In this document: positions 13,964-20,079 of the stretch, piece by piece
How positions within the stretch are numbered: position 1 is the first letter of the stretch
Layout of the letters: each line of letters starts with the position of its first letter
DNA from: a virus
Reading direction: 5' to 3' (one strand)
IMG/VR virus record: IMGVR_UViG_3300042515_002697
Coordinates: 1 to 22,933 of that record
Length of the DNA stretch: 22,933 nt
Notes under the pieces: model-generated
Databases searched by the model: none
What the model was told of the DNA's origin: nothing
What the model saw: the letters and a program-made list of their open reading frames with translations, nothing else
Translations under genes and position numbers: made by a program

Positions 13964-14113
13964 ATGCAAACCGGCGCCAAAAAAATCATCAAACCCGAAA
14001 AGACTAAATTTAGAAAGAACAGGGAAGATGAACAGAAGCGACAGCTGAAAAACAAACATCACGATAAATCTTTTTATCGTCTTTTGAAACAAGAAAAAGA
14101 ATATGTCTTATAA
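13964..14113 (+). CDS. Small basic protein, 49 residues
   Basis: Starts MQTGAKKIIKPEKTKFRKN and ends LKQEKEYVL; more than a third of residues are Lys or Arg. TAAGGAGA lies 13 nt upstream of the ATG, somewhat distant. The end overlaps the next start (ATATGTCTTATAA). It may bind nucleic acid. No family recognised. Confidence 0.6.
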   Translation: MQTGAKKIIKPEKTKFRKNREDEQKRQLKNKHHDKSFYRLLKQEKEYVL

Positions 14114-14270
14114 AGATCATCTCAAACAACGGATTCAAGAAATCAAGTTACATATTGCTAATAGCGAAGGTCAAGCCGAAGCTTTACAAAAAGAACTAGA
14201 AAAACTTGAATTGCAAGAGTTTGAGGAAGAACTCCGAGAAGAAAATACTCAGGTTCTCCTTAAAGGCTAG
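14103..14270 (+). CDS. Small coiled-coil protein, 55 residues
   Basis: Begins MSYKDHLKQRIQEIKLHIAN and is a single charged helix rich in Glu, Gln and Leu with heptad spacing (ALQKELEKLELQEFEEELRE). It overlaps the preceding basic gene by 11 nt, so the two are probably co-translated. The hairpin at 14272-14291 begins right after its stop. Function unknown. Confidence 0.6.
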   Translation: MSYKDHLKQRIQEIKLHIANSEGQAEALQKELEKLELQEFEEELREENTQVLLKG

Positions 14271-14271
14271 T

Positions 14272-14291
14272 TTGTTGTAAAAAAACAACAA
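14272..14291 (+). other. AT-only hairpin ahead of a promoter (copy 1)
   Basis: TTGTTGT (14272-14278) pairs with ACAACAA (14285-14291) around an A6 loop. It lacks a GC stem and a U-run, so it is not a normal intrinsic terminator. The box GCTCTTGACAATT follows immediately, as in copy 2 at 14705-14722. Confidence 0.55.
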
Positions 14292-14296
14292 CGCTC

Positions 14297-14324
14297 TTGA
14301 CAATTTAGCCATTTTCTGTAGGAT
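14297..14324 (+). promoter_or_regulatory. Promoter for the SWIM-protein gene (TTGACAATT type)
   Basis: -35 TTGACA (14297-14302) and -10 TAGGAT (14319-14324), spacer 16. Counting 7 nt past the -10 puts transcription start at 14331, which is the A of the start codon. Confidence 0.65.
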
Positions 14325-14330
14325 GGCAAC

Positions 14331-14714
14331 ATGCAAGTCATAAAAGAAACTACAGTTTGGAACACGGATTATCCCGTGATTAACCATACTTATTTACTTG
14401 ATAATTCAAATCACCTTATTGCGTATGCTCGTGGTGATACTGGTGAAATTATTATTAGTAAATCACAAAAAATTACTATTGATAAAAGGTATCGGACATT
14501 TAAAATAGTAAAACATCCTGGTTTAGAAAAATTAGTAAAAACTGAAAAACAGGATGGTGTTCGATTATTTAAAGTACAATCTGGTCAAAAAGTATATAAT
14601 GTAGAAATTCGGGAGAATGGATATATTTGCACTTGCACTGGATTTAGTTTCCGTGGAAAATGCAAGCACGGTGTGGCTGTTGTAGAAAAACTACAGTCCA
14701 AAAATGTTGTTTAA
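14331..14714 (+). CDS. SWIM zinc-finger protein
   Basis: Encodes 127 residues. The C-terminal SWIM motif is complete: Cys100-x-Cys102 ... Cys111-x-His113 (YICTCTGFSFRGKCKHG), a zinc-binding unit used for DNA or protein binding. The N-terminal part (residues 1-65) is a separate beta-rich domain containing ARGDTGEIIISKS. It is a single gene between two hairpin-plus-promoter modules, and its own promoter seems to place the mRNA 5' end at the start codon. Its stop codon TAA sits in the loop of the second hairpin. Early expression and a regulatory or recombination role are plausible; exact function unknown. Confidence 0.82.
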   Translation: MQVIKETTVWNTDYPVINHTYLLDNSNHLIAYARGDTGEIIISKSQKITIDKRYRTFKIVKHPGLEKLVKTEKQDGVRLFKVQSGQKVYNVEIRENGYICTCTGFSFRGKCKHGVAVVEKLQSKNVV

Positions 14715-14722
14715 AAACAACA
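14705..14722 (+). other. AT-rich hairpin ahead of a promoter (copy 2)
   Basis: TGTTGTT (14705-14711) pairs with AACAACA (14716-14722); the loop holds the stop codon of the SWIM gene. GCTCTTGACAATT follows 8 nt later, as with copy 1. No U-run. Confidence 0.55.
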
Positions 14723-14733
14723 GCTTAGAGCTC

Positions 14734-14761
14734 TTGACAATTGCCAGTCCTTGCGTATAAT
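14734..14761 (+). promoter_or_regulatory. Strong sigma70-like promoter (TTGACA / TATAAT)
   Basis: Both hexamers match consensus: TTGACA at 14734-14739 and TATAAT at 14756-14761, spacer 16. Predicted start is about 14768, one base before ATG 14769, again suggesting a leaderless transcript. Confidence 0.78.
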
Positions 14762-14768
14762 GGACTAC

Positions 14769-15020
14769 ATGATGAAAAGACAACCTGATTCGCAAATCGC
14801 TTGGGAAATGCAAGCGTATGGTTCGACCAAAGCCGACATTCTTGAGTCGGTTACGGATTCGATTTCTTTCAAGTTTTCTGGTCCCGGTATGGTGATCGCT
14901 TCGTATCTTTCTGATGCTCAGGAAGTTATGTCGTTTGGCGATACTGAACGGGCTCGGCAGTATATCAACATTGCTAAAATGTTGATGCAAGAATTCAACC
15001 TCGGTTTCAAAACTATCTAA
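14769..15020 (+). CDS. Small conserved hypothetical protein
   Basis: Encodes 83 residues from ATG 14769 (a second ATG follows at once at 14772). A longer reading from a TTG at 14751 is rejected because it would start inside the promoter. The sequence (MMKRQPDSQIAWEMQAYGST...) is mixed helix with FKFSGPGMVIASYLSDAQEVM; no membrane span or motif recognised. No ribosome site is seen, in line with the leaderless prediction. The next gene follows 10 nt later with its own ribosome site. Confidence 0.72.
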   Translation: MMKRQPDSQIAWEMQAYGSTKADILESVTDSISFKFSGPGMVIASYLSDAQEVMSFGDTERARQYINIAKMLMQEFNLGFKTI

Positions 15021-15030
15021 GGAATTTATC

Positions 15031-15408
15031 ATGGCTTATATGAACCAAGAAATGAAAGCTAAGATCGCTAAGAATCTCAAGCCCGTTTTGAAGAAGTTTG
15101 GTGTTAAGGGTACTTTGTCGGTTTCTAATCATTCGACAATTGTGCTAACGCTCAAGTCTGGTAAGATTGATTTTTTTGCTGATTACGGTGATTCTGAAGA
15201 TGCCCGTAAGTTTGGCATTGATGTAAATCCTTATTGGTTCCATGAACATTTCACTGGTACTTCAAAGGTTTTTCTGACGGAAGCATTCCGTGCCTTGAAG
15301 TCGGCTGATTGGTATGATGAGTCGGACATTCAAACCGATTATTTCAATACTGCTTATTACTTCCGCATCAATGTCGGTAAGTGGAATAAGCCTTATATTT
15401 TGGAATAA
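15031..15408 (+). CDS. Conserved phage protein of unknown function, 125 residues
   Basis: Preceded by AAGGAA at good distance. The protein begins MAYMNQEMKAKIAKNLKPVLKKFGVKGTLSVSNHSTIVLTLKSGKIDF, continues with a Trp/Tyr/Phe-rich middle, and ends SDIQTDYFNTAYYFRINVGKWNKPYILE. This opening and ending are a pattern I recall as widespread in large myoviruses of many hosts. It is an alpha/beta soluble protein with no catalytic motif that I can name. It is co-transcribed with the preceding small gene. Confidence 0.82.
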   Translation: MAYMNQEMKAKIAKNLKPVLKKFGVKGTLSVSNHSTIVLTLKSGKIDFFADYGDSEDARKFGIDVNPYWFHEHFTGTSKVFLTEAFRALKSADWYDESDIQTDYFNTAYYFRINVGKWNKPYILE

Positions 15409-15412
15409 AAAA

Positions 15413-15568
15413 ATGATCCGTGCAGTTCTTGGATTCCTGATTTTGTTTGGTGTGGCTGGCACACTTGATGCCGACCACCATGTTGACCTGATTATTCTCA
15501 CCATTATTGCCGCATTTGGCACTGCCTTGTTGTATAGTGGTGTTTCTAGTATCAAGTTCGAAGAATGA
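15413..15568 (+). CDS. Small two-span membrane protein, 51 residues
   Basis: ATG 15413 gives MIRAVLGFLILFGVAGTLDADHHVDLIILTIIAAFGTALLYSG, two hydrophobic segments separated by a short acidic/His turn. A longer open frame upstream overlaps the preceding gene and is rejected. The hairpin topology places both ends on the same side of the inner membrane. I recall similar short membrane proteins in T4-like phages. It overlaps the next gene by 4 nt. Function unknown. Confidence 0.72.
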   Translation: MIRAVLGFLILFGVAGTLDADHHVDLIILTIIAAFGTALLYSGVSSIKFEE

Positions 15569-15903
15569 TTATTCATACTTACCAGAAGTCCAAGAAGCGC
15601 AAGCTAAATGCCAAGCAGCGTGAGCTTCAGGCATCATGGGATGAATTGGTCAAAAAACACGCACCAAAAAAGCCCGTGAAAATTGTAAAAGTTATTTCTT
15701 CGCCGGTTGTTTCAAAACCATTTGTGCGAGAAACACCTAAGTACCCCAGTTTGGATTCCTGGCAAGGCACGGCGACTAAACCAATTCAAGGTAAAGTGTA
15801 TACTGGCACTCTGATGAAAGGTATCGGTACTTTGCACAAGTCCAATGCTGTGCCAATCTTTACTGATGAAGAAGCCAGAGATCAAGCAGCAATGCGTAGA
15901 TAA
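15565..15903 (+). CDS. Conserved basic phage protein, 112 residues
   Basis: The N-terminal half is very basic (KSKKRKLNAKQRELQASWDEL, KKHAPKKPVKIVK) and the C-terminal half contains YPSLDSWQGTATKPIQGKVYTGTLMKGIGTLHKSNAVPIFTDEEA, which I recognise as a conserved segment shared by many phage and some bacterial small proteins with no known role. It is coupled by ATGA overlap to the membrane protein before it and followed 1 nt later by another small membrane protein. Confidence 0.78.
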   Translation: MIIHTYQKSKKRKLNAKQRELQASWDELVKKHAPKKPVKIVKVISSPVVSKPFVRETPKYPSLDSWQGTATKPIQGKVYTGTLMKGIGTLHKSNAVPIFTDEEARDQAAMRR

Positions 15904-15904
15904 A

Positions 15905-16030
15905 ATGGAAATCGTTTTAACAAACACAACCATCTTTATGTTAGGCGCTTTTGTTGGCGCACTAATCGGCCGGATGGCAACATTTGGCATCTTAGCAGTA
16001 ATATTTTTATTTACTTTGATTGTTAAGTGA
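15905..16030 (+). CDS. Tiny membrane protein, 41 residues
   Basis: ATG 15905 gives a peptide that is hydrophobic almost throughout: MEIVLTNTTIFMLGAFVGAL then IGRMATFGILAVIFLFTLIVK, with a small-residue packing motif (GAFVGALIG) and one Arg in the turn. It starts 1 nt after the upstream stop and overlaps the next start in TGATG. One or two spans. A holin-like or membrane-remodelling role is possible but not supported by a motif. Confidence 0.62.
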   Translation: MEIVLTNTTIFMLGAFVGALIGRMATFGILAVIFLFTLIVK

Positions 16031-16290
16031 TGAATAGCCAAGAAATTCAAAATGCCGTTTATGAGTGGGCGCTTACTAAAAATTTTACGGCACCTTATGG
16101 CGTTTTGACAGGTGAATTTACCAGCCAAAAAGGCACCAAGTATCGTGCTGTAACTTTTGGTCGAGCTCGTACACTTGATGCTACGGTTGAAATTTACAAT
16201 CGTAACTTTATCATTCTGAGAACCAGTCGAGATGGTTCTGAGGTTTTTAACGATTATGTCACTTTGATGGCGAAATTGGAAGCACTATGA
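16030..16290 (+). CDS. Hypothetical protein, 86 residues
   Basis: Start ATG 16030 overlaps the previous stop (TGATG); a GTG three bases earlier is less likely. The product (MNSQEIQNAVYEWALTKNF...) reads as a small alpha/beta domain with central strands (TKYRAVTFGRARTLDATVEIYNRNFIILRTS). No motif recognised. It overlaps the next gene by 4 nt in a chain of coupled small genes from 15413 to 16755. Confidence 0.72.
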   Translation: MNSQEIQNAVYEWALTKNFTAPYGVLTGEFTSQKGTKYRAVTFGRARTLDATVEIYNRNFIILRTSRDGSEVFNDYVTLMAKLEAL

Positions 16291-16508
16291 TTCGAAATAA
16301 GCGAAAGAATGAAAAGCCTTTGATTGACCTTTCTGGTCCTCAAGGCAATGCATTTTATTTGATGGGCGTGGTTTTGAACACTTTTCGTAGGTCTGGTGCG
16401 CCTGAACTAGGCGAATCAATTGTTGAAGAAATGCAAAAAGGCGACTATGAGCATTTGCTTAAAACCTTTGATTTGTATCTTGGTGACCATTTTGATATTG
16501 TGAGGTGA
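16287..16508 (+). CDS. Conserved small phage protein, 73 residues
   Basis: Contains LIDLSGPQGNAFYLMGVVLNTFRR in the first half and EEMQKGDYEHLLKTFDLYLGD in the second, a pairing I recall from many phage hypothetical proteins. Helical and soluble. It overlaps the upstream gene by 4 nt. Function unknown. Confidence 0.75.
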   Translation: MIRNKRKNEKPLIDLSGPQGNAFYLMGVVLNTFRRSGAPELGESIVEEMQKGDYEHLLKTFDLYLGDHFDIVR

Positions 16509-16512
16509 TTTG

Positions 16513-16755
16513 ATGAGCACTACATTGAGAAGTTTTCGTTCACCGCCTTGGGAAGTTTCCTTTTACAAAGGCATTCCCATTGAAAAGTATTCACGGCAGT
16601 CCATGAAGTTGATTCGGGAAATTGTTGGTTGTCCTGTTCGTGTTATGTTTCGTGGCCCTCGCTCAAGTGATTTTGATCGTTCGCCCATGACTCGGCGATC
16701 CACTTGCTTGAAAAAGAATGCTGTGACTTTTACCGTTTATAAAGATTATCGGTAA
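16513..16755 (+). CDS. Basic hypothetical protein, 80 residues
   Basis: ATG 16513 is set by a ribosome site GAGGTGA (16502-16508) that overlaps the upstream stop; a TTG three bases earlier is less likely. The product is Arg-rich (MFRGPRSSDFDRSPMTRRSTC) and starts MSTTLRSFRSPPWEVSFYKG. No family recognised. It is the last gene before the promoter at 16771. Confidence 0.68.
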   Translation: MSTTLRSFRSPPWEVSFYKGIPIEKYSRQSMKLIREIVGCPVRVMFRGPRSSDFDRSPMTRRSTCLKKNAVTFTVYKDYR

Positions 16756-16770
16756 ATATGCAAAATGGGC

Positions 16771-16799
16771 TTGACAATTGCTCATACCTGTGTTACACT
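16771..16799 (+). promoter_or_regulatory. Sigma70-like promoter with CTTGACAATT box
   Basis: -35 TTGACA (16771-16776) and -10 TACACT (16794-16799), spacer 17; predicted start near 16806. The leader carries AAAGGAAA before ATG 16834. Confidence 0.68.
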
Positions 16800-16833
16800 G
16801 TACCTTCAAAATTAAATCGAAAGGAAATATATT

Positions 16834-17295
16834 ATGCCTCGTGGTAAGTCTACTAAGTTGAAGCCGTTTGAAAAGTTGCTGATGATTATGAAGTCTGGCA
16901 GTCCTGTCACGATTGAAGAAATCGATGCTACTCTCGGCAAAGAAATCTACATGTATCGTCTTTCGACCTACATGTGGCACATTAAGACCAATGCTAATGG
17001 TGTTGTCAAAGCCATTAAAGATGGTCGCAAAGTGACTGCTTATCAAATTATCAATGTGAAAGAAGTCGAAGAATATCTGAAGCGAACTGGTGTCGCTAAG
17101 AGTGGCTTTGTTCCTGGTCAAATTGAAAAGAAGCCGTCAATTGCTAAGTTGGCCGATCTGAAGGCCAAGCCTGCACCTAAGGCTAAGGTCAAGAAGACTA
17201 AGAAGGTCGAAGTTGTTGTCCCTTCGAATGCAGCAATTGAAACTTCTACTGATGAAATTACCATCACTGAAGTTACTGAGACAACTGCTGAATAA
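16834..17295 (+). CDS. Putative winged-helix DNA-binding protein with charged tail
   Basis: Encodes 153 residues. Residues 10-90 (PFEKLLMIMKSGSPVTIEEIDATLG, then YMYRLSTYMWHIKTNANGVVKAIKDGRKVTAYQIIN) have the helix-turn-helix followed by a beta-wing pattern of winged-helix domains, with an HIKTNANG recognition-helix region. Residues 105-135 are an Ala/Pro/Lys linker, and the C-terminus is Thr/Glu-rich and acidic. It has its own promoter and good ribosome site and stands alone, so a regulator of phage transcription is plausible. The domain call is by pattern, not by search. Confidence 0.72.
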   Translation: MPRGKSTKLKPFEKLLMIMKSGSPVTIEEIDATLGKEIYMYRLSTYMWHIKTNANGVVKAIKDGRKVTAYQIINVKEVEEYLKRTGVAKSGFVPGQIEKKPSIAKLADLKAKPAPKAKVKKTKKVEVVVPSNAAIETSTDEITITEVTETTAE

Positions 17296-17395
17296 TTTCA
17301 AAGTAGGGGGGAGTGGCGGCTGCTTTAATCCCTTGAGGACTCCGTTCACCCGCTGATTCTTAAACGACCGTAATTTAGGCGCCCCTAAGAAAACT
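17296..17395 (+). ncRNA. GC-rich, possibly structured leader or intergenic RNA element
   Basis: This 100-nt gap is richer in G and C than its surroundings. TAGGGG near its start can pair with CCCCTA near its end, enclosing GGAGT/ACTCC; a local hairpin TTAGG-CGCC-CCTAA lies just ahead of the next start codon. No open frame or U-run terminator is seen. It may be a leader regulating the gene at 17396. I could not match it to a known riboswitch class. Confidence 0.35.
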
Positions 17396-17638
17396 ATGGA
17401 ACAAACTGAATTCAAACTAAGTCACCACACTTGGAAAAAACGACACTTTGATCCTAATAGTGTTGAAGACATTAAAGAATACAAACACTTTCTCGAAAAC
17501 AGAAAGTGGGACGGAAATTGTCCTTTTGTTTTGGAATGGCCACATCTCACAATGACCGATATGATTCGTACTAAACTTATCGAAGCGCATATTGATAACA
17601 TGATTAAGGCCGCAGTAAATGAACATATTCTACCTTGA
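17396..17638 (+). CDS. Conserved small phage protein, 80 residues
   Basis: Contains the motif FLENRKWDGNCPFVLEWPHLTMTDMIRTKLIE, which I recall in T4-like phages. It begins MEQTEFKLSHHTWKKRHFD. Soluble and mixed in character. No purine-rich ribosome site is obvious (TAAGAAAACT upstream of ATG), and the preceding 100 nt look structured. It overlaps the following gene by 20 nt. Function unknown. Confidence 0.72.
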   Translation: MEQTEFKLSHHTWKKRHFDPNSVEDIKEYKHFLENRKWDGNCPFVLEWPHLTMTDMIRTKLIEAHIDNMIKAAVNEHILP

Positions 17639-18209
17639 TCCAAATCCACAAGTTTGTGCAGAAATGCATTGTGACAAACATGTGGTTAAAATGATTATTG
17701 AGTATGCACAATTAATGTCAACTGCTCACCGTGTGCTCGATGGCGAAGAGTATACGGATTTAACAGCAAATGGCCGGCGAATTAAGCGTTGGCGTTTGAA
17801 TGATGCTCGTGAGCCCGACCTGATGAAGGCTTCACACATTAATCATCCAAGCGGCATTTGGTGTCGTTCAAATCGTGACAACTACATTTGGTTGTATCAC
17901 ATGTGGTACAATCTATGCAAAGAGTACACTTATCGCTATGGTAAAGTTCATTCTTGCACCAGACTTAACGATCACTTATATTTTCCGCCAAATAAAATTA
18001 TCAAAAGTCAATTTTATCCGCCAACGCCAGCCATGCCAATTGAAGCAAAAGTTATAGCTGAAGTTGAAATTCCTGGCCGCAAATATGATACACTTTTGTC
18101 GTATCACAAATACTATATAGAGCATAAGAATCGTTTTGCAAAATGGACTAAACGGAGTGTTCCAGTTTGGTACATTGAAGGACTAAATAAACATAATGCC
18201 AACGTATAG
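17619..18209 (+). CDS. Conserved phage protein with CDKHVVKMI motif
   Basis: Encodes 196 residues beginning MNIFYLDPNPQVCAEMHCDKHVVKMIIEYAQLMSTAHRVLDG. This opening is strongly conserved in a family I recall from aquatic phages and some bacteria, usually annotated as hypothetical. The invariant-looking His/Cys/Asp/His cluster (MHCDKHVV) suggests a metal or active site. A second cluster HPSGIWCRSNRDNYIWLYHMW follows near residues 75-95. Soluble; an enzyme is likely but the reaction is unknown. Overlaps both neighbours (20 and 14 nt). Confidence 0.8.
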   Translation: MNIFYLDPNPQVCAEMHCDKHVVKMIIEYAQLMSTAHRVLDGEEYTDLTANGRRIKRWRLNDAREPDLMKASHINHPSGIWCRSNRDNYIWLYHMWYNLCKEYTYRYGKVHSCTRLNDHLYFPPNKIIKSQFYPPTPAMPIEAKVIAEVEIPGRKYDTLLSYHKYYIEHKNRFAKWTKRSVPVWYIEGLNKHNANV

Positions 18210-18492
18210 ATTTTTGAACACCGATACCGGTGAAGAGTTTGAAGACTTTGTTAGCAATTCTCGAAAAGAAGAATTGTTGGAAAAGAATCCACACATACGC
18301 CAATTGCCATCGGCGTTTGCAATTACCAGCATGACTGGTAGCCTCGATTCAAAAACAGACAATACTTGGAAAGAAGTTCTTTCTAAAGTATCAGAAGCCC
18401 ATCCCGATAGTCCGCTTGCACAGAGATATGGCAAGCGCACGATACACCAGGCGAAAGCCAAAGATATTTACAGTAAGTGGAAAAACAGTTAA
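18196..18492 (+). CDS. FmdB-like protein lacking zinc cysteines
   Basis: Encodes 98 residues. MPTYRFLNTDTGEEFEDFVSNSRKEELLEKNPHI follows the start of the small FmdB-type zinc-ribbon proteins (MPxYxFxCxxCG), but the positions where cysteines normally sit are replaced, so no zinc site is expected. The second half is helical and basic. I recall such variants in T4-like phages. It overlaps the previous gene by 14 nt and is the last gene before the terminator at 18518. Confidence 0.72.
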   Translation: MPTYRFLNTDTGEEFEDFVSNSRKEELLEKNPHIRQLPSAFAITSMTGSLDSKTDNTWKEVLSKVSEAHPDSPLAQRYGKRTIHQAKAKDIYSKWKNS

Positions 18493-18517
18493 TTGTGATT
18501 GAAGATTTTTCAACCGA

Positions 18518-18558
18518 GGGAGACATTCATTGAACATGAAGTCTCCCTTTTTCTTTTT
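18518..18558 (+). terminator. Strong intrinsic terminator
   Basis: GGGAGAC (18518-18524) pairs with GTCTCCC (18541-18547); the stem can extend through TTCA/TGAA with one bulged A. It is followed directly by TTTTTCTTTTT (18548-18558). It separates the upstream operon from the PhoH gene, whose ATG is 15 nt after the U-run, so the PhoH unit may rely on partial read-through or on a promoter I could not see. Confidence 0.9.
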
Positions 18559-18572
18559 AAAGGGCAGGACTA

Positions 18573-19256
18573 ATGGCAAAAAAACTACAGAATCAACAGA
18601 ACCATTTTTCTCTAAGAAGAATCAAGCCTTTAACAGTAAATCAAGAGGAAACATTTGATGCATTCAATCAAGGTAAACACCTACTCTTACATGGTGTTGC
18701 AGGAACAGGTAAAACATTTATATCTCTCTATCTAGCATTAAATGAAGTTCTCAAAGGAAATTCTTTTTACGATAAAATCGTTATCATTCGTTCTGTAGTT
18801 CCTAGTCGTGATATGGGATTTCTCCCAGGAAATGTAAAAGAAAAAACGAAAGTATACGAAGAACCATACCGAGAAATCTGTGATGATTTGTTTGGCCGAG
18901 GTGATGGTTATGACATACTGAAGACCAAAAAACTTATTGAATTCGGTACAACTTCATATTTGCGAGGCATAACTTTCAAAAATGCCATTGTAGTGGTTGA
19001 CGAATCACAAAATATGAATTACCATGAGCTTGATACGATCATCACACGAATCGGTGATAATTGCCGTATTGTGTTTTGTGGTGATTATCGACAAAGTGAT
19101 TTAAACTCAAAAGAGCGTACAGGTTTGCTTGAGTTTATGAAGATTATCGATAGAATGGGTTGTTTCGATAAGGTCGAATTTGGTGTTGAAGACATTGTTC
19201 GATCCGAATTGGTGAAAAATTATATTGTGACAAAATTGGAACTTGGTTTTGCGTAA
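18573..19256 (+). CDS. phoH: PhoH-like ATPase
   Basis: Encodes 227 residues, the P-loop domain only. Walker A GVAGTGKT (41-48), the PhoH motif IIRSVVPSRDMGFLPGN (71-87), TTSYLRGITFKNAIVVVDESQN with Walker B Asp143/Glu144, and FCGDYRQSD (sensor) are in the family order. PhoH proteins are ATPases with reported RNA helicase/nuclease links and are common in phages, where their role is unsettled. A ribosome site AGGA precedes the ATG. A strong terminator lies just upstream. The exonuclease gene overlaps its 3' end. Confidence 0.92.
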   Translation: MAKKLQNQQNHFSLRRIKPLTVNQEETFDAFNQGKHLLLHGVAGTGKTFISLYLALNEVLKGNSFYDKIVIIRSVVPSRDMGFLPGNVKEKTKVYEEPYREICDDLFGRGDGYDILKTKKLIEFGTTSYLRGITFKNAIVVVDESQNMNYHELDTIITRIGDNCRIVFCGDYRQSDLNSKERTGLLEFMKIIDRMGCFDKVEFGVEDIVRSELVKNYIVTKLELGFA

Positions 19257-19908
19257 CTTTGAATTTGTAAAATTAGAATCACTAGACTACGATCTAAAAG
19301 CAGTAACTACGGATGATGGAAGAGTGTACGAAACGCCAACTGGCGAAAAGTATCCTTCCATCACCACCGTTCTTTCATCGTATAACAAAAAGGCTATCTT
19401 TGAATGGCGTGAGCGTGTAGGTGCTGAAGAAGCAAATCGTATTGCTCGAAAAGCCTCAAGCCGTGGGACTAAACTTCACACAGTCTGTGAGAAATATCTT
19501 TTGAATGAATCAGATGGCATGAAGTTTAAAACCATGATGCCTGATACTAAAGAATTGTTTCTTCAATTGAAACCACACATTGACGAAAATGTTGGCCGTG
19601 TGTTTGGTATTGAGCAGGCATTGTTTAGTCATCGGTTGAAAATTGCTGGTCGTTGTGATTGTATTGCAGAATGGAATGGCCAACTTTCAATCGTTGATTA
19701 TAAAACAGCATCAAGAGAAAAATCTGAAGATGGTATTTTGAATTACTTTATGCAATGCACTGCCTACGCAGAAATGTTTGAGGAGCGAACAGGATTGCCA
19801 GTGAATCAAGTTGTTGTTGCAATTGCGGTTGAAAATGATAAACCACAAATCTTTGTCAGAGAGAAGCATAAATATATTAATGAGTTATTGAAGTATATTG
19901 CTGTATGA
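19249..19908 (+). CDS. PD-(D/E)XK exonuclease (RecB/MGME1-like)
   Basis: Encodes about 219 residues. YPSITTVLSSYNKKAIFEWRERVG and ASSRGTKLHTVCEKYL are the helical N-terminal features; the nuclease core is Glu122 (GIEQALF), Asp137 (GRCD) and Asp150-x-Lys152 (IVDYKTA), followed by the Gln of MQCTAYAEMF (motif IV). Such enzymes degrade single- or double-stranded DNA from ends. No ATG is available upstream of the conserved region. TTG 19249 is preferred because GGA lies 8 nt upstream and it gives a start (MRNFEFVKL) like relatives I recall; TTG 19243 is the alternative. The stop overlaps or abuts the acceptor half of the tmRNA. Confidence 0.82.
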   Translation: MRNFEFVKLESLDYDLKAVTTDDGRVYETPTGEKYPSITTVLSSYNKKAIFEWRERVGAEEANRIARKASSRGTKLHTVCEKYLLNESDGMKFKTMMPDTKELFLQLKPHIDENVGRVFGIEQALFSHRLKIAGRCDCIAEWNGQLSIVDYKTASREKSEDGILNYFMQCTAYAEMFEERTGLPVNQVVVAIAVENDKPQIFVREKHKYINELLKYIAV

Positions 19909-19960
19909 AGCAGAGAGAAAAGTGTTCTGGACGGCGGTTCGATTCCGCCCAGGTCCACCA
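19905..19960 (+). ncRNA. tmRNA acceptor piece
   Basis: The T-stem GGCGG/CCGCC closes loop TTCGATT (19938-19944), then acceptor strand CAGGTCC, discriminator A and encoded CCA (19958-19960). TGCTGT at 19899-19904, at the end of the exonuclease frame, could pair with ACAGCA (20122-20127) of the coding piece, so the true 5' end may lie a few bases inside that gene. Confidence 0.85.
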
Positions 19961-20079
19961 AAAGCATGGCAGCGAAAGACGCCTAACCAGCGACCCCACC
20001 TACAGGGGAGGACACGGTGAATCATCGATTGTTGTGGTGACGATTGTATGTATTCACACCGCAGTAGGATGCTTTTGAT
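19961..20079 (+). other. tmRNA intervening segment, highly structured
   Basis: It joins the mature 3' and 5' ends and would be removed. AAAGCAT (19961-19967) pairs with ATGCTTT (20069-20075), extending the acceptor stem region. Inside are a GCG-AAAGA-CGC hairpin, CCCC/GGGG (19994-19997/20005-20008) whose loop CCTAC (19999-20003) matches GTAGG (20064-20068) to form a pseudoknot, and CGGTGAAT (20015-20022) opposite ATTCACACCG (20052-20061). Confidence 0.75.

Noticed and set aside
17296-17395. Glutamine or downstream-peptide riboswitch in the GC-rich gap
   Set aside because: GTTCACC and GTAGG-like pieces occur, but in the wrong order and without the conserved GGACGGAAGTAGG core.
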